This document shows positions 44,326 to 56,300 of a stretch of DNA of 64,000 nucleotides, piece after piece. The notes beneath the pieces were generated by a model that saw only the letters and a program-made list of their open reading frames with translations, was not told the DNA's origin and did no database searches. A program made the position numbers and the translations under genes. The stretch comes from Tetrapyrgos nigripes (Eukaryota > Basidiomycota > Agaricomycetes > Agaricales > Campanellaceae). The stretch is taken from the NCBI GenBank assembly GCA_013368315.1, contig JAACJM010000017.1, positions 620,001-684,000 on the forward strand. The letters are read 5' to 3'. Within the stretch, counting starts at the first letter, position 1. Every line of letters starts with the position of its first letter.

Positions 44326-47300
44326 CTAATGTTTTGTCTGCCGTGCTCGTCTCGCTGCCAAAACATCACTCAAGGAGATTCCAGACCGCTCACACATTCC
44401 TCTGAAGACTCCACCTTCCCTGTCCATCAACACCTCAGGCTTATCGCACTCCACCACAACCCCAGCATCAACAACACATATCTTATCGTAACCAATAATC
44501 GTCCGTAACCTGTGAGCGATACACAGTAACGTCTTCCCTGCGAACTCGGACTGAACGGTGTTTTGTATATGATAATCGGTCTCGAAGTCGACGGAGGCAG
44601 TGGCTTCGTCCATAATGATTACACGGGAGTTTTTGGTGAGAGCTCTGGCTAAGCTGACAAGTGACCGCTGAAAAAAGTTTCAAGTTAGCATTTAGGCTTG
44701 AAGGCGAGGGAAGGAACACGTACCTGACCAACAGACAAATTAGATCCTCCCTCTTCAATCCGACTGTCAAGCGTCAGCTGGCCCTGAGGTTTTCCATGCA
44801 GAGTTGAATCCGAGTCCGACTTGGTTGTCTCTACGAGATAAGAGCGTTTGAGGGCATCCCATAGACGGGCGTCATCATATTGGCCGAACGGATCCAGATT
44901 GGAACGAAGATCGCCTGCGATAGCAAACTAAGAAAGATTTTTGAGAATTCGAGTAACAAACATACCACTGAAGAGAGTAGGATCCTGGGGAATGACTGAA
45001 ATCCATGTTAGCCAGTATGTAAGCCGACGTAGAAGGGACGCACTGGAAAGAGAGCTGCGAAGGTCTCGCAACCCAATCCTCGAAATATCTATGCCATCTA
45101 TTTTGATAGAGCCCGATAGTAGCTCGATGGTCCTGTACAGGGTCATGGTAACTGAAAGGTCAAGACTCGTTAACCACTGAGCATTCCTTAGATCGGAGAA
45201 CCTACCAGTTGATTTCCCGGCACCAGTCCTACCAACAATCCCAATATGCTCTCCACCAGCGGCGTTGAGACTGACACCCTTGAGGACAGCGGGTAATCCT
45301 GGACGGTAGCTTGCCACGACATTCTCCATCTCGATAGCACCAGAACTAGGCCAACTAGTAGGAGGCTTAGTCTCGGGTATCTCGTGAGGAGCTTCTTGTT
45401 CAACCGAATGTGCGTAATAAAGGACACGTTCCACGGCATTCATGTTATTCTCCACCTCTGCACTTTGACGCACAGCCCATCCGAACGCCTATGTGTAGAA
45501 CAGTCAGAGCATAGCCCAGTCTAGAAGAAACGGAGAATTCACCTGTTGTACAACCAGGATATATGACAAAACGACACCAGTCTGAGCAGGTGAAATATCT
45601 GCACGTGTACCGACAGCCATGATAGCGACGGCAAAGACCATGACGGAGCCAAGGAAGTCAAGCCTTACGCTGAGCCAGCGTTGGTTGGTCACTGAAAGCC
45701 AATAAGCGCTGCAAGAAGTCATCTCCTGAGTTTTGAGTCTTCAAAGGATCACTGGTCACTTACCGGTTCTCCAAATCAATACGCGATGTATTCTCATCCT
45801 CAAAACGTTTCGATTCACCATAGGCTCGGATGGTCGTCAAGCCAGAGATAGACTCTGAGAAATGACTATACAACGAGGATCGCAGAACTGCATCCAGGCG
45901 CTATGAAACGGTATATGTGAATATGACGAATGAAATATAGGTGACGGACACCTACCTTTATTTCCCTAGCACTCGCTCTGTAGAAGATTGCAATGTAATA
46001 GTAAAGCAGCAAGATAAACGCAATGGCGATGAGGAACCAAGGAATGATAATCGACACCAGTACGACTGAACCAATCACTTGGACCATAGTGCCCAAGAAT
46101 TGCCTCATTGCCTCACCAACAACATTGTCGATAGTATCGATATCTGAGAATATCCATCAATATCAATCATGAGGTGGGCAAGAGAAAACTGTCATTACCT
46201 TTACTGAACCGGTTCATGATCCTACCAAGGGGCTACCAGACGAGTGAATAATAGTGTACTGCGGTCAGTGGACACATCTCTTACAGTGGTGCTGTAGAAG
46301 ATAAAAACAGGTCAGCAACAAACGATATAGTCAGGACAACCTAACCACTCACTCAAAGAATGACGTTGGTGCATGCATAACGCGCTTCAAGGCAAACTGG
46401 TAGGGAATCAGTATCTGCAGAGGTAACTTGGGCCATTTGGGCGTACTCTATGCAAGGCTCGCGAGGCGTCAAACGTGAATTGAGCAAATATAACACCCAT
46501 GGAGAAAAGACCAAAAGCCTGGCTATGTCGTCAATCATCACTCAAAGAGACTCAACGGAACCACATACCTGACAGAAACCAAGGACAGCGTAAATCGCCA
46601 TCTAGAACGCTCAAGATCAGCTTCGTCGGCTGAGTAACGAGATACACATCGCTTACATAGGTTCCCTGAGTTATGGAGAACGTTCTGGAGAGCGCCATAA
46701 GCGTAAAACGAGCAAGTGATTGAAAAACAACTCACTTATCTTGCCACCATACCAACCTAAGAAGATTGAGCCACTATCGACGAGAAAAAGTCGCAACAAA
46801 AAGCTTACCAATAGGGGCTGAGAACACTAGATCCCTGGAAGAAGCAGACAGCAATCACGAATAATGGGAAAGTATACGACAGATGCCCCGCACGGAAATA
46901 TGCAGCATAAGCTGTAAAGTGGTGGTTATTAAGTGTTCCGATGCGAAGGTCAATTGGAAACATACTCTTCCAGCTAACCGATCCTACATTCCTGTCCTCA
47001 TTCTGCATCAACTTCTTCCTAGGTTGAGACTGTTTCTCCTTCTGCTGTCCGGATTCCTCGACCTGCTTGTCTTTCTTCTCCCCAGCCTTCTCGTCAACTT
47101 CCTCCTGCCCACTTGTCCCAAAGTCCTTGATGAACTTGGCAAACAGCCCCTCCTTGGACATGAGTTCGGCGTAGGTCCCGGTCTCAACGATCTGACCATC
47201 GTTCAGGGTAATGATATAATCGACGTAGGGGAGGAAATGGAGTGCATGCGTAACGATGATCCTGGTAGTCCCGTCCAACGCCTTCTTCATGACATTTTCG

Positions 47301-49889
47301 AAAACGTCTTTGCCGACGTGGGCATCAAGAGCAGAGAAAGAGTCGTCAAACAAGGTGACTTTACTGCCAAAGTAAAGTGCGCGTGCAATGTTGATCCGTT
47401 GTTTTTGGCCACCAGACAGAGAGATTCCTTTCTCGCCGACTTCGGTCATGTCACCATCCCTGTTTGAAGGGAAGTCAAGGATAGTTTGTAGATAAGGAAA
47501 AAAACAAACGCACGGAAACATGGCAAAGTCAGCCAAAAGGCAAGAATCTTTGACAACTTTCCAGTACCGTTCTTCATCAAAAGGTTGTCCAAATGTGATA
47601 TTGTCCCGGATGGTGGCACTCTGCATTCACTCTCGTCAGTTCTGGTCACGTCAAAATCATAGAGCTCACCTGTATCCATGCAACTTGAGGACAATACCCG
47701 ACCCGATCACCAAACACCACCGTTCCTTCCGTGCGGCGCATTTCTACAAGCAGAACGGATAAGCCATAGGACACACCTCAAGCAAAAGAACAACAAACCT
47801 CCTACCAATCCCTGCAAGAGACTAGACTTTCCCGAACCAACAGGTCCCACAATCGCACAAAGCTGTCCTTTCGGAATAGCCAGATTGATATTCTTCACTT
47901 TGAAAACCCTATCTTCCTCTTTCACTGGTATCGACGGCGGCTGGGGTTTCTCCTGGCCAGCTGCCAGTCCCGCTGCCGCATCTTTCTCCTTCTCATTTAT
48001 CGTCGACGCCGAAGGCGTTGCGATGGGAAGAGTGGGAAGTACTGGTTTACTCTTGCCAAAGAGACGCATGGCCTTGTCAACGGTGGTCTTCAAGAACGAA
48101 GTCGAGTTGGTATTCGGAGATGTAGGGATGGGAGCAACTTTGGGTTTTGGGTCTGGTATGGATTTGACTGGCGGCGGAGAGTCCCAGGTGAACACTGCGT
48201 TCTTCACTTCAACACCGAATTCCAGCTCGGGGTCAATTTGAAGACCCCCAGAGATGACTTCGGCGTTAAAGACAGCCTCGACACGATGCATGGCATTGTA
48301 TGCATCTGCCATGGAGCTGAGTGCAACAGCTGAGGGATAACGAATATTGATGAGTACGGGTTGTTGATAAGCTAGTTGTCATTACTCACGTAGGAAGGTG
48401 AGAGGCGTCCTGAGCAGGTTGAAAAGCGAAAGTGACGAGAATATGATTGCAGCGTCCAGAGAATGTCCAACGAGAGCATAGGTTATGAAAGAAAGGACAG
48501 CAGCAAGCGTCGGAAGACCGAAACCCAGGGCGTTGTTGACAGACCGAAGCATCAGACGAGAGCGTAAAAACTTCATCTCGGCGTTACGCAACTTGTCCAC
48601 ACGCTCGAGGAAAGGCACCTGGAAGAATTCGTTTAATACAGCGGGACGAGAATAACCCGTATGCGACCATACCTCCCAAGCAAATATCTTGATGAGTCTG
48701 ATATTCCCGAGCAGTTCTTGAAGCAAGCTAATGCGGTTGTCAGTCCACACCACGCTTCGTTTCCTGGTCATATCATCAGCACCGTTCTCTTGCAAGGATG
48801 ACAACCACATACCTCAACCTGAACAACATCTTCGTGATCTTTCCCTGAAGCGGACTCGCCAGGACAAAGAAAGCAAACCCAGGGAGTGCACTGTAGCCCA
48901 AGTTGACGCAGAGAATGGCTAGACAAATCATCATCTGGATCGGACAGGTAAAGGCCATATGGAAATATGGTGAACAAAAGTCTATCCTCGATACATCGGC
49001 ACTGATCAACGAAGTGAGTTTGCCAGTAGTATAACCTCCAGCAGAACGCGCTCTAGAAGTCAGTCGGAGCGATTTGGAGAAGATTGCGTGTATGAGTGCA
49101 CCACGGAGGATGACACCGGTAGTATAACCACGATAGTATGCTTGGGCATTGGACAGGAAGATGACGATTTGGACAGCAAACAGACCAAGTGCCAGACCAA
49201 CACCTGGACCGATGTTGGGAAGAGCTTCACCGGCAAGAAGATTGTTATGTGACCTGGTCGCGAATCGTATAATAGCCTATAAGTGTCAAGCTAGTAAGTA
49301 AGCAAACGCCTGGACAGTCAGATGAATAACATACCTTGACAATCAACGGACTGGTAATGATGCCCACATCCGCAATAAGTCGAAAGAAACCTCCACTCCA
49401 AAACCACCAGAAAATTGCATCATTACAAGCAAGAACAAAGCTGGGCTTTTGCCTCGCATGCTCCTTCCATTCCTCTACTCTCTTCTCCTTCTGACCGGAG
49501 ACAGACCAGTACAACATCTTCCACGGTGCAGGATGCACCAAGCCTTCGTTGAGACGTTGATTGAACGCGTCTGCCTCGCGTCGACGACGTTCAAACGATT
49601 CCACAATACGGTCTGCATACACCTCCGCAGAACGGTCCAGTCCCAGACGATAGAGATCCGTAGCTTCCAACGGACGCGCGTAACCTTTGACAAGCAGGGA
49701 AGTCATCCACGAGAACGAGATATAGGAGAACCAGTTTGCATGATCTTCTGGGATGGGTTCCGCTTCATCGAGTGATTCTGGTGGAGGCGATGTTTTGGTA
49801 GAGACGAAAGGGACTCGAGAGTGCCACGGACGAGGAGGAAAGGCTGTCGGGGTGACCATTGAGGATGAGTTGGATGGTTCTACACTCAT
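44326..49889 (-). CDS. Full-length ABCC (MRP/Yor1-like) ABC transporter
   Basis: Many short introns. N-terminus MSVEPSNSSSMVTPTAFPPR, then DHANWFSYISFSWMTSLLVK and GYARPLEATDLYRL, the characteristic ABCC entry motif. First membrane domain about 49450-48380 (INIRLIKIFAWE-type block at 48690). First nucleotide-binding domain: Walker A GPVGSGKSS near 47850, signature LSGGQKQRINIARALY near 47410, Walker B VTLFDDSFSALDAHVGK. A charged linker (QEEVDEKAGEKKDKQVEESG) precedes the second membrane domain at about 46870-45500. Second NBD: GIVGRTGAGKST near 45220, signature LSVGQRSLVSLARAL across an intron near 44680, Walker B VIIMDEATASVDFETD, H-loop CIAHRLRTI. No extra N-terminal membrane domain. A plasma-membrane exporter is expected. 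Shared GATA motifs suggest siderophore or iron-linked export; the substrate is inferred from position only. Confidence 0.92.
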
Positions 49890-50062
49890 TTTGACAAGGA
49901 GCACAACCAAAACCCGCCTGTCACTGGGGAGGTCACCAGCACGCGAAAAGTGACCCGCAAAGAATACGACATGTTTCGAAGTTTTTCCTTGCAAAAAAGT
50001 TAAAGAATCGGAACCGAGGCGACCGCTTGACGGAAAAGGCGATAGTCGTGGGAAGGAAAACT

Positions 50063-50073
50063 TTATCAGATAA
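50063..50073. promoter_or_regulatory. Iron-responsive GATA motif upstream of the ABC transporter
   Basis: TTATCAGATAA holds an exact ATCWGATAA on both strands, about 175 bp before the transporter start. A near match (GTCTGATAA) follows at 50084-50092. Confidence 0.7.
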
Positions 50074-50215
50074 AGGTAATGACGTCTGATAATTCCAGAA
50101 CCCTTGTCTAGTCTACTGCTGAACCAGCTCGACTCCGAATCCAGCGAGGCAAAACGTCCGATATTCAATTGCCAGCTCCAAATCACGGATGTGTACAGCA
50201 AAAAACCTATGTACT

Positions 50216-51393
50216 CTACTCTCCAACAAACACCGGTCTTCTTTTTTCTCGAAACGCCACTAATGCCTCCATGCGGTCTTTCGTACCAAGAAGTGGCTCA
50301 TAACACGCGCGTTCGTGATTAAGTGCTTCGTCCAAGGGCATATCGAGGGACCTAGACATCGCTGTCTTCGCAGCACGTAGCGCCAATGGAGCTAGAACAT
50401 ATCCTCCGATCAGAAACAAAAGAAAAAAACCTTGCAAATTCTGGCAGATCCGCTCACCGCTAAAGGACATCTCTTTTGCAAGTTCCAACGCACGTTCAAA
50501 TGCAGTCGATGACGAAGAAGCGACATAGTCGACCAGTCCTGTGAGCGAAGCAAATCAGAAAAACATCCCTGAAAAGGTAAGAAAGAACACTCACCCAGGT
50601 CTTTCGCGTCCCTTGCTGTGAGGATTCTTCCGGTGAAAATCAACTCCTTTGCCTTGGCCATACCTATCAATCGAGGTGCCCTCTGAGTCCCTCCAGCACC
50701 GGGAATAATCCCAAGTCGTACTTCAGGGAAACTTATACGTGTAACGTCGCTAGCTGTAGCCCATACATTCAGTCAATAAACTGCCTCCCTGCCCAAAGCT
50801 CCAGGAGACTCACCGGCAATACGAAAATCGCAAGTCAAAGCAAGCTCCAGACCTCCTCCTAACGCAGGCCCATCTATAGCAGCAATCGTCGGGAAGGGTA
50901 GACTGTCGATTTCGTTGAAAATGTCCCGAATGTTTGAAAGAAAGCCCCGAACTTGCTCGTCCGACATGGACTGCCTTTCGATTAAATCTGCACCGGAGGA
51001 GAAGGCGCCAGATGAGGAGGAGTAGAATATCAGGACATTAAGCCTAGCGAAATGGGGTTCATGAGTACAACGATGATACTATCCCGTATAATAAGGTGGT
51101 CTCTACATTTTTTCGGCCATAGCTTGTCTCAAAGCAGCGCGAAGGTCCTATACATACGTATACGCGAGCATTGCCAATTAGAACGCGTCAAAAACACAGA
51201 AAAAATCTATTCTACCCACTTCCAACAACTGCATGGAAATCGCATTCTTCGACTTTGGTCGATTCAGCGCAATGCAAAAGACGCCAGGATGGCTAGGCAC
51301 TTTATGGAGGTATGCTTGCGCCACTGTGTCTTTTGGTACCGGTATGTTTTCGATGGCCATTTTGCTTTGGACGACGGAAAAGGGAGGAGTCAA
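50216..51393 (-). CDS. Enoyl-CoA hydratase/isomerase (crotonase) family protein
   Basis: Five or six exons. Core motifs in order: [40 protein letters not shown] (first oxyanion-hole glycine region), [20 protein letters not shown] and [10 protein letters not shown] (second oxyanion hole), then after an intron [20 protein letters not shown] and [40 protein letters not shown] and [20 protein letters not shown]. The Glu of [14 protein letters not shown] is at the catalytic place seen in AUH-type methylglutaconyl-CoA hydratases, which it most resembles; a mitochondrial role in leucine breakdown is the default. Its position next to the siderophore genes recalls SidH of ascomycetes, which supplies anhydromevalonyl-CoA, but only one weak GATA motif (ATCTGATAT near 51709) lies upstream. 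The start is either 51393 or the later Met of [10 protein letters not shown]. Confidence 0.9.
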
Positions 51394-53340
51394 GGTTGGA
51401 ATTAGAAGACAGTAAGAGTGAGTCGATAACTTAAAGTTGAAGGTACGTCATGAAATGATTCTAGACACCAGGATACGGAAAATGTTAGCTGCGTTCGTAA
51501 TCGTGATGCAAAAATGCGCTAAACGGGTATCATGAGTCAAAAAGAGGACCTTCCCAGTAGCTCAGAGTCAGGCCATCAGAGAGTCCAACCCGACTGCCCC
51601 TATTAGTACAGGCTTAGCCATTGACTCCAGGTCGCAAGCGGGAAAAAAGATTATGAAGAGATCAACAAAGGACCGAAAGTCGGCATCGGAGTCGGAAAGA
51701 AAGATTATTTTTTATCTGATATGATATAGATATGATAGAAATCAAAACTCCCGAAATTACCGTCGGGGTGCCTGGTTTGTTGCTGCTGGTTTGATTTGAA
51801 GTGGTTTGCGTCTTCCTTCTGGCAGAGCCTACAAGGCTGAGTATGATTCGCGCGATTGACGGCGTACGCGATGAAAAGACTGATCTACCCATGTGGGTCA
51901 GGCTAGACGTTCCAGACTGGGAGGGTAGCCAAAAGGTCGTCAGCGTTGAGTAACGTACAGAGTATACTGGATTAGAATACTACGAGCACGGAAGACATAG
52001 CTACCTCAAGACTGGAAAACTCGGAGCGGGGATCCGCTGTACTCTAATTTCTTGACCGGTACGTGAGGTATCAATATCTAGAACTTAAAAGTCGTTCCAT
52101 CACGGCAAAAAAAAGTCGAAGCAACCCGTATGCTGCATATCCACATGCACATGCAGAGAAAAAACAAGACTTCCTAGTCTTTTCGTCTTCTGTTCCGATT
52201 TTGCAGGCTCTCTTGGCAATGGTGTGGATCGGACCTGGTATCCAAGCTTATCCAAGCCCATACGCATCGGAAGTGGGTCTTCATTATGATGGAATACAAA
52301 GAAATTTTTCAAAATTCTTCGAATGCGAAGTACCCCGGATTAGAATGTGCATGCATATGTATAAGGTCCCAGTATAGTAGTGCATCTGCAATATGAATGA
52401 GTCCGAGGTGAGCCTACAAGGTCAAGAATTCGAAGAGTGTGTAGAGAGAGCGCACTTGTGTTTGAATCAGTTGAGGTGATATCCGGAAGTAGCTAGACTG
52501 ACACCCGTTAACCACACCAAGAGCAGCAGTGCGAGGTCTGGTGTGGGAAGACGACAACGACCAGTGGGCGCTTGACGAGCCAAACCAATGGTCGACTTTC
52601 GAGTATTGACCAAAAAAGTACAGTCATAAGGACGCATCATTGCTGGGAACTTGAGCGCAAGAATGACGCACCTCCCATTTTACATGCATGCATCTGCAGA
52701 ATACCAAAATGCGTCAAATATCGAGAGAAACGAGGAGGACATGATACAGGCAGTACATGAGAGTGAAACATGGGCAGCTTGACAGCCTTCTCTGAGGCGA
52801 CTTGTCACTGAGCTAGTAAAGACGGAGCTTCTGGATACCCCAAATTATACTTGCAAAGGACGAGGCACTGCGCATGCAGGCTGTTGATCAAGCGTCTAAC
52901 GTTGGTCCGTCGAACGAAAGTCTGCTAGAGCTCGGGAATCTCTTCCGGCATGAAATATCTTCTTGTGGCTTGCTTTACTCTTGTTCTTCAAAGGTTTGCA
53001 CCTCCTAAAGCTCCAGAGCACGAAGATTCCAACTTGAAGTTCTGAATATTCAAAACGACGTTTGCAGTCAGCATTATCAGAGTGACTTGCAGGTGACTTG
53101 CCTTTTCTGGGCCAAAACAAACTTTAACAAAAAGGCGCGTGTGACCCGACCGCGTCTCACCAAAAACTCTCAACTCTCTTCAGCTCAAGGTCTCTCTCTT
53201 CCCCACGAGCACCGGGGGATGGTACGTCTGTCCTCAATCTCAAAAAATATTTCTGAAAATAATGGAAATTTTGCTAGAGGCATGGCGGGGTACTAGTTTG
53301 TCTGTTCTTTTCCACGCGTCAAGCCAAACTCATATGATGT
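51394..53340. other. Intergenic region, no gene recognised
   Basis: About 1.9 kb with no convincing coding sequence. A near-match iron GATA motif ATCTGATAT lies near 51709. At 53219-53221 an ATG followed by GTACGT could be a one-codon first exon of the Rap1-like gene. Confidence 0.5.
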
Positions 53341-53372
53341 CTTCCTCCCCCAAGTGTTCGGAACGCATACAC

Positions 53373-56300
53373 CGTAAACGACGACAAGAATCTGATTGCA
53401 TATCTTGCAAACTTTTCAGAGAAAAGAGGTGGTAACCAGATCTACAAAGAGCTCGTGGACAATGTGCGTTTAACAATCATCCTTTTTCGTTTACTTCTGA
53501 CACCAACTTTCCCTTTTCAAGGCCGGAAACAAATGGCCCTGGAGCAAGAGACATACCTGGCAGTCTTGGCGTGATCGTTACTGCAAGAACAAGGACTTTT
53601 TTGACCAGGGTATTCGAAGACAGCTGAAAATCAATGAAGCCGCGAGACAATTTACCGGCGCGTCTTCTCGGTCCGCTGCTGCAGCTATCGCTTCTGCCAA
53701 AGTTTCTGCCAGTAATACCTCCAATTTCGATGCCGTGGACGAGTCTGCAGGACCAAGAAAACGCAAACGCGAAAGTCTCCCTATCAAACCCGCAAAACCC
53801 GATAAACGAGCCAAAGTCAGCCCGGAGACATCTACTGGAGCCAGTGGTTCGGGAAATAGGACTGTGGAACGTAATGGGAGTCAGAAATCGCAGTCGGCAC
53901 CTGGAAGGACTTCAGATCGAGGCGAAGGCAGCAGTCGCGGTGTTACTGGTCCCCATCAAGCCAAAGCTGTGCTGTCACTTGAAGATAGTGGTGCAGAGGG
54001 AGAAGAAGAGGCAGATGAAGACGAGGATGATAGCGGGAGCGAAGGGACCATTCGCCGCGAACATGCTCCTTCTGATGATTATTCCGGGCAACTCTTCCAG
54101 TCGCATCGTCGCCGTGATGAAGGCGAAGACGAGAGCGAGGATGATGAGGATGAAGATGCAGAAGATGACAGAGAAGTTAATCGTTTATTGAGTGATGCTG
54201 CGCCCGTTGAGGAGTTTCAGAGAATGGAAGAGGACCGAAGCGAAGAGGAATCGTCCCTGTATGCTAGTACCCCAGAACCGATGGACAAAGGAAAGGCAAA
54301 GTACGTTGATATTTTCTGCAAAGCTCGTTCACAGCTAAGATATATATTATCATTCATAGGGCTATTGATGCGCATATACCCATGTCCATTGACGAAGAGG
54401 AAGACTCGATGTATGCTATTACCCAGGACCGGAAGGGCAAAGGAAAAGCCAAGTACGAATTACCTTACCTCCAAATTCTTTCACAGCTGACATATTTGTA
54501 GAGCTACCGATATACCCATATCCACTGACGAAGAGCACTACACGCCTATATACCCTCATCTGCACGATTTGCCTAACCCCATTCCTAATTCTCGTTCTTC
54601 CTCTCCATCCAAGACAAAGTCTTCCAAAGGTACCCAAATTCCTACGACCGCCTCTCCTCACGCCCAGTCTAAATCAGCTTCAGTTTCAGCCTCTGGGCCC
54701 GGTGCATCGTCGTCTACACATCATCCCGGCAACCACACTCACACTCAAACCCAACGTCAGCTTCAGCCCAAGTCAAAATCTCAGTCAAAGACCCTGAAAT
54801 CTGATTTCATCTCTGTCCAATCCATGGAAGAAAGAGAAAAGGAACTAGAGGCAGATGATGGTTTCGAGGTCTTTGAAGATTCTCCTCCTCCAACACCAAC
54901 TTCAACCAATGTCTCACTCGGTACTTCGACAACTAGTGTGCCTAATGGTCGTGGTAGGATTAAGACAAGTACCTCCGCTTCAGGAGGAGCCGTAGCCGTA
55001 CCGAAGCATCATCATCCTCATCGTTCTTCCGTTTCGTCCCATACGAGCGGGAGCATGAGTACGAGTATGAGTGCGAGTGGGAGTACTATGCGTCCCTATT
55101 CTCGTCCCAATCCCAATCCCAATCCCAATCCAACACTAGCATCCTCATTTCATCGAGGAGCTCCACCGAAACTGGTCGAAAAGCCATTTGGCGGTCGTAG
55201 GTTGGTTGGGGGTAGGAATAGTAGGACTTACGCTCAGAAACGAGCTGCTGGTGGTGCTTCTTCCTCATCCTCATCCTCATCTTCATCTTCTGCATCACCT
55301 TCATCAAAGACGCGACGGGATCATGCCGGTGGTGGCGTCAAACCTGTCGAATCCTCATCGTCGCCATCTTCGACCTATATTGACAGCATGCGTGACGTCA
55401 GTGGGAGGGGTAGACTTGAACACAGACGACACGAGGTGGAAGCAGTGGAAGCAGTAGGAGAGGTTTCTCGCAGACACAATGGGAAGAACAAAGAAAGCAC
55501 CGGTACCGGTACCTTCAAAGCTGCAAGGCGACCTTCCAAAGTTTATTCGGGGAGGAGTGCACCTGCTGCTGCTCATCATGCCAGTAGTGGTAATCGGGAT
55601 CGTAGTCGTACAGCACGAGAAGAAGAAAGGGCTGATGAAGATGATGAGGATGCAGATGTAGATGTGGCTGTAAACGCAGACATGTACATGGCCGAGACTC
55701 GGAATTCTGAGCCCGGCGAGCACTCTGGCAGTGAAGACGACGGTGATACGGGTCGTGATCAGGATATGGAGGTTGACGCTGTCGAGGAAGATGGAGATGG
55801 GTACATGGACCTGGACCAGGATGCAGAGCCTGCCGTATATGGGAAAAGAGTCTCACGATATTCACCTGCTGAAGACACTGAGGTCGACGAAGAGGAGGGC
55901 AACGAAGAGGACATTGAAGCACAGGAGGAGGAAGTAAATGAAGAAAGTGATGTCCAGCACGTGCAAAGAACTCTGACGTATCGTAACAAGGGGAAGGCCA
56001 AACCTCGTCAACTCACGCCCACTGCTACTGATCATGACCATTCTGGTGCTGATGAGGCGGTGCCTACCCCTGCTTCAAGTGACGACGAGTATTATGATGG
56101 ACCTCTGTTTACTCAACCACCCTCAGAAGCAGGCAGTCCTAATCTGTCGCACCCCTTTGAGTTGCGTACGCCTCATTCATCCCAGTCATTCTCCAAGACA
56201 AAGTCGTCACGATCTGATAATGATCCTCCATCTGGAGCTACTACACAACTCCAACCGCCATCTACACCTCTCGCGTCCTCTTCTTCCCGTACGCTTCACC

